This document shows, in pieces, positions 59,383 to 64,000 of a stretch of DNA of 64,000 nt. A program made the translations under genes and the position numbers. Below the pieces are notes generated by a model. It was given only the letters and a program-made list of their open reading frames with translations. It was not told the DNA's origin and searched no databases. Location of the stretch: assembly GCA_001692895.1 (NCBI GenBank), contig KV748235.1, positions 434,001 to 498,000 on the forward strand, given 5' to 3'. The first letter of the stretch is position 1, and each line of letters opens with the position of its first letter. This DNA is from Cenococcum geophilum 1.58 (lineage: Eukaryota; Ascomycota; Dothideomycetes; Gloniales; Gloniaceae).

Positions 59383-60342
59383 GCACGGGTCTATCGTGAC
59401 AGCCCCGAAGGGGCTCTTGACTTCAACTGCTAGCATTCATAGTGCCCATCTCTATTTTGTGCTCTTTGCCTATCATTTCTTCAGGCCGGGCGTAGTTTGG
59501 GGGATACCTTATGTCGTGGACACCCGGCGCTTGTGGGGAGCGGTGTTTTTCTCTGAATTGTGGTCATTTGCCTCTGAGCTTTTCAATTCAGACTCCGAAT
59601 TTACTCATAGATTGCCTCTTTTCTGAGACCAATGCTGTAAGCTTTGGCGGAGCATCAACTGACCTCTAAATCAGTGCTTATCATGGCGCTCAATAGATTC
59701 AATTGCCAAATTTGATATACTAGACAAATCATGCACGCTTAGTATGGTTGTCCTGTAAAGTCTAGCCGGCTTGTAATCAACACTCGGGTGGCTCTTGAAC
59801 AATATTTTCCTTTTACGCAAAAAGGCTCGGGGATAGCGGGTTGCAGGCGGTCTTCCAATTCTTGGTATTCCATTTTTAGGTATACATATCTTGCCTAGGA
59901 CGTAAGTTGACATTGTGTAGGTTAAGAATATGCAGGCGTTCTCAACGAAAGAGGAGCTCTGGGATACTCGACCATATTCCCGCAAACAATTATACCCGTA
60001 AAATTTTGGGGTGGGTATTGAAGGGTGGTTTATAACTTCCTTGATCGGGACTATTCACCTTTGAAGGCACCTAGCCAGGCAGAACATGAGAGCCAATGTT
60101 CTCACCATCATTTGATTCCTTGCTATTGTTCTAGACTCAAGAGCTGCCTTGCTGAATGGGCTTTGCGTCCTATTGTGCCGTTGATTGTGTGGGAGTTATA
60201 AACAACCAATGCAGTGAGTATCTCCTCCAAATCATTAATTTTGCCAAACAACGATCAACAGTGTCATAATCTGACACAAACCCTTAATCCGACATCCAAA
60301 CAAATATTACTTGCTGATCATTGAGTCAACCAGATAGGCCCA
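59383..60342. other. Intergenic region
   Basis: 3' flank of CDC42 and upstream region of the next plus-strand gene. The open frame at 59671-59985 (-) has no recognisable domain. Nothing else was seen. Confidence 0.5.
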
Positions 60343-63300
60343 ATGCTGCCCAGAAAACGTCCTCCAATTACAATTCCCAGTGCGCCGCAATCATTATTTA
60401 GCGGGAATGCTTTTGCCATTGCAAAGGCGCGAGATGACGACGCACTGGATAGACACAGAGAACTTTCGAACGCATTCTATGCCCTAGAGAAGAAATCCGC
60501 GACGCCTACTCCAACTGGAACTCCTCCACCCACTGCAAGCAACAGCCAACAACCATCGCGAGTACTGAAGCCGGATGTCAACACACTTAAGGCGCAGGAT
60601 TTCACTCCAATGACTACTATGACACAGTTCATTGACGCCGGGAAAGAGAAACCCCAAGGCATACCAGTCACGAAAGAACCCATGTCAGTCGACCGGAGTG
60701 TAGCGGGCGGGAAACTAGATCAGAGTCAAATAACTCGAGGAGGTGTTGAATCCAGGGGGAATGAGGGTACACAGGCTACCATGCGGGCAACAATAGAAGC
60801 AAGACATGAAAAGAAGCTATTCAAGATTATGGGCACAGTCCCTACAACTCCAACTTCATCTGATTCTGAGGGGGATGCAATTGGCTCTACAACGTTTGTG
60901 ATCTCGAAGGTAGACTTATCTGATGCATGTGCGAAGGCAGCCGTAAAGGTACGCTAGGCGTCTCTTACTCCTTTCTGCAACTGTGCTGGGTGTCTAATGC
61001 TCACTAGTACCCCGCTCTGAGAAAGAAAGCGGTTGAGCTAACTTTACGCAGCAACAGGTCGAACAAAACGAACAAAAGAGTCCGAAGAAGAAACTCTTTG
61101 GCATGAGCATACCCAACTTTAGAGTAACCACTACATTCTCCGCAGACGATCCGCCGATGCCACCAAAAGCGGCACAAGTACTTGGATCTTTGCCATCCAA
61201 GAAGCGTCGACATCCACGTCCTGTCAAGGGCCAACGCTCCGAAACCTCTACATCACTTCCGCCTAAGCCGGGTAACACGAATCGTTCAAGCGACAAACTC
61301 ATCAAATTATCCCACCAGCCAACACCTTATTGTAGGCCTCGAACCAAGAACTCACACCAGCTATCATCCAATCCTACTCAGTATCAGTGTAACCAATCAG
61401 AAGACACCAAGAAAGTTCTTCCATTGAGCCTCGAGCAATCTGAGGCTCAGAACTTCTCAAACAAAGCCCTTCCGCCTACACCACAGACTAAAGTAACTCC
61501 TCCGAATACCAAGGTACAACATACCCAAGCACCGGTTGATGGGCTTGGGATATCTACTACGTGTGAAAGTAAAGATGAGCACGGACATGCACTAAACGAT
61601 ACCAGGAACCTTCAACTTAGTCCAAATAAATTATGTCTTTATGGCGCGCAAGAGTATACCAGTCTAATCAAAAATGCTCCCAGCATCTACTCTATGCATG
61701 GTGCCATTGAAAATGGAGGTACTTATACTGCGCCTTTAGAAGGTGAAAGACGTGATCGGGTAGATGGACCACCCGTTGGTCGTTGGAGTGAAGGACAAGC
61801 TGAAGAACGCAGACAGCATATTGGTATGTTACATGGTGGCCATCTACCTCCAACTTTCTACACACCATCCGACTACTCTATTCCATTCAGCAGCCCGGGC
61901 TACCGGCCCTCTCACAATGTAAGTCAAAATGAATTTCTTCATTCATATGGCGTTATGGTAGGCGAACGGAACTGTATGTAATTGACCTTTCCAAGGTCAA
62001 CTCTGAAGGAAGCCACTTTTAGTGTTATATCACCAATTCACCTTCCTCGGAACGCCTTTGTGAAGAGTACAACGGCTGACAATGTATTTAGTTCGACACC
62101 CAACGCTTCCTCTTCTCCTCTGCTCGTAACAACATCTCAGACCCCACTCACGTCCACCATTCTCGGATTAGCGGGGAGTCGATTGAAGTCTGTTTTCAAG
62201 ACAACGCTCATGAAGTCACTTCAGAAGCTGACCGCAGAGATTTACCAAACTCTAGAAACAACCTCAACTGCTCATTAAACCACGTTAACTCCTCCGCACA
62301 GTTTCTAGGTGAATCGTCGTTGGCTTCAATCGTATACGCAGGTATGCGCACGCCTTCTGACGATACTTCCAATTACTCCGTCAATCAGGAGACTTCAGGT
62401 TTCACCTTCAACAACAAGCTTGCAGGCGAATCACTCAACGACCAACAGGAGATTGTCGGAGGAAAAGACGACAGCTCCACTTCCTTCGGTCTCACTCCTC
62501 TTTTGAACGAACAACTCGCTCACAGTCCCAGTCCCCCAAAGGGTCGTTACGAATTTGCCAACCACCACCCCAGCGCAGTTCCTTCTCCACTTTACGTCCA
62601 CACCACAATGCCTCGAGGCCCACCAAGCCACCTACTTGCCGATGGTAGCGATATAATCACTCATTTTGGCGTTGCCAATCATCACATTGACCTTGTGGCC
62701 CAGTCGCTGCATAAATCCATCGACACGACAAAGCAAGAGGCGGTCAGCTCCATGATTACGAAATACAATGAGACGGTAACCATCTTGGAGGAGCATGTCA
62801 GTGACATCAAAGCACATCTGAACGCGGTCGAACATAACATGGGTAGCATATCTGGCAAGACAGAAACAGCGAATTCAAAGCTAGACAAACTCGTGGAGTT
62901 CTTGAAGAAGGAGGTTGTTGAGCCGTTGGTCAAGAATATTCAACGGAATGTTAAAACGGAAAATGAACTGAAGGCATATCAGATTAATACGGAAAACGAA
63001 TTGAAGGCCTTACAAGCAATTGTACAGGAACTACAGAAGAAGTCGGAGACAACTCAGAGCCAGTCTCAGCATCCACACAACCCAGCCTCGTCCTCCGACA
63101 ATGCGTCTCTACCTGCACACCGTTCCCAATATCTGGAAGATTCAGGGTTGCCATACTTTGATGAGTCAAATCTAGACCTTATTCGCGAACTTCCTGTTCA
63201 CATGCATGTCGTGAGACAAATGCGCAACGATGGGAGGTTTCAGCAGTACTGCCACAATGTTGGACAAACTTGGGCCAGCACAGACGCGGGACGTGAACAT

Positions 63301-63447
63301 GAAGATAACATCCGTCGCCAATATATCGCGCAGTATGCGGGTAACGGACCGGGGCAGTTTGGTGGTGGCTATGGCGGGGCATATGCTGAAGCATATCCTG
63401 CCGATTCTTCTAGTCAGGGTTATGGCTTCGGCATGAACGCAAAGTGA
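60343..63447 (+). CDS. Low-complexity protein with a C-terminal coiled coil, function unknown
   Basis: Probable multi-exon gene. Exon 1 is 60343-60948 (MLPRKRPPITIPSAP... to KAAVK, donor GTACGC). Exon 2 starts at 61052 after a GCTAAC branch point and TTTACGCAG, reads SPKKKLFGMSIPNFRV, and runs to about 61960-61973. Exon 3 starts near 62093 (after TTTAG) and runs to 63447. The exon 2/3 junction is uncertain: donor GTAGGC (phase 0) fits acceptor TTTAG, while donor GTATGT at 61974 would need another acceptor. The product is Ser/Pro/Thr-rich, then heptad-like at VAQSLHKSIDTTKQEAVSSM through KLDKLVEFLKKEVVEPL and ELKALQAIVQELQKK, ending in a Gly/Tyr-rich tail. The terminal AAGTGAGT could also be a donor, so another exon may follow. 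No family recognised. Confidence 0.6.
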
Positions 63448-64000
63448 GTATCTTGAGGGAATCGAAAGTAGGTTAGGTTTGACAGACGATCGCTCACCAT
63501 TGAACGATGCCGCTGCGAAAGGGGAGGCGATTGAGTCTGTACGATATTTCGTGGGTGGTGCCTCACTGCAGGCGGTTTTTTAGGGTTTGGCATGGGTACA
63601 TGCACAGCAAGCGAAAGTCGAGTACTTTGGCGGAGTTCCCTATGCAATTATGCAAAGCTTAGGAGGCCGGCTAATTGCAGGTCAAGGTATTTTTTCGATT
63701 GGTAGCGGGGCTAAACGTGGCCGAATGTGTCTTCTGATGAGTAGATGTCTAAAAATAGCAGGAATTCCTGGTTGAATGGTGTTCACTCTGCTCGACCATG
63801 GTGATGCCAATTGATGCTCAGTCATGCTCGAATGCTGCGTTGCAATAGGTCGAGACGCCGGCCGCACGTCACGGCCAAGTACGCGCACCGCAGCGTGGTT
63901 TTGCGGACTCGCTTTATTGAATTCCTGGCTGGTGATCGCGCGGCCCAAGAGTCAATCAGGCGCTGGGCCAGCGCGGCAGCACCATGTATCTATCAAGTAG
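63448..64000. other. Downstream flank at the window edge
   Basis: No gene recognised. A possible acceptor (TTTTTTAG at about 63576-63583) could serve a further exon of the preceding gene. Short open frames at 63587-63948 on both strands have no recognisable domain. Confidence 0.45.

Overview
This 64 kb window comes from a filamentous ascomycete (Pezizomycotina). The evidence is short spliceosomal introns with fungal branch points, typical fungal genes (Nse4, a Ppn2-like phosphatase, a HET-domain gene, MET2, CDC42), and a long AT-rich block of retrotransposons whose open frames are full of TAA/TAG codons, the mark of repeat-induced point mutation (RIP). The class may be Leotiomycetes, but that is only a guess.

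Layout. Bases 1-3.6 kb hold the 3' end of a Nse4 gene (+), a 131-bp TA-flanked MITE, and a complete three-exon membrane-anchored Ppn2-like metallophosphatase (-). Bases 3.6-5.1 kb are AT-rich with nothing recognisable. Bases 5.1-46.6 kb are one ancestral HET-domain gene on the minus strand, broken into four pieces by three primary insertions. These are a Copia element (5827-19224, TSD CCACT), a non-autonomous hAT element (20160-20915, TSD CTCCTGTA) and a second Copia element (21150-46215, TSD ATATC). Taking out each insertion with one TSD copy keeps the HET reading frame at all three junctions. The large insertions carry further insertions. A hAT element (TSD CTCGTATG) lies in the 3' LTR of the first Copia and is itself split by a minus-strand Copia (TSD CTACA). 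In the second Copia sit a chromodomain Gypsy element (TSD CCTAA) and a fourth Copia (TSD ATAAC), which is in turn split by a Tad1-like LINE (15-bp TSD). In all, eight elements are nested up to three deep, and nearly every boundary is fixed to the base.

Bases 47.1-49.0 kb are a decayed pogo/Fot1-type transposase, broken by a 259-bp MITE with perfect 49-bp inverted repeats and a 10-bp TSD (Mutator-like). Next are a 3CxxC zinc-finger gene with a premature stop (-), an intact APH-family kinase (+), a decayed acidic ORF, and a serine/threonine-rich GPI-anchored secreted protein (-).

Bases 54.7-64 kb are an ordinary gene island: MET2 homoserine O-acetyltransferase (-, three exons), CDC42 Rho GTPase (+, four exons, with a GC-AG intron), and a low-complexity/coiled-coil protein of unknown function (+).

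The contrast between intact genes at the edges and the RIP-degraded core is that of a two-speed fungal genome. Scattered nonsense codons in the single-copy genes next to the repeats (HET pieces, zinc-finger gene, 52 kb ORF) fit RIP leaking into flanking DNA.
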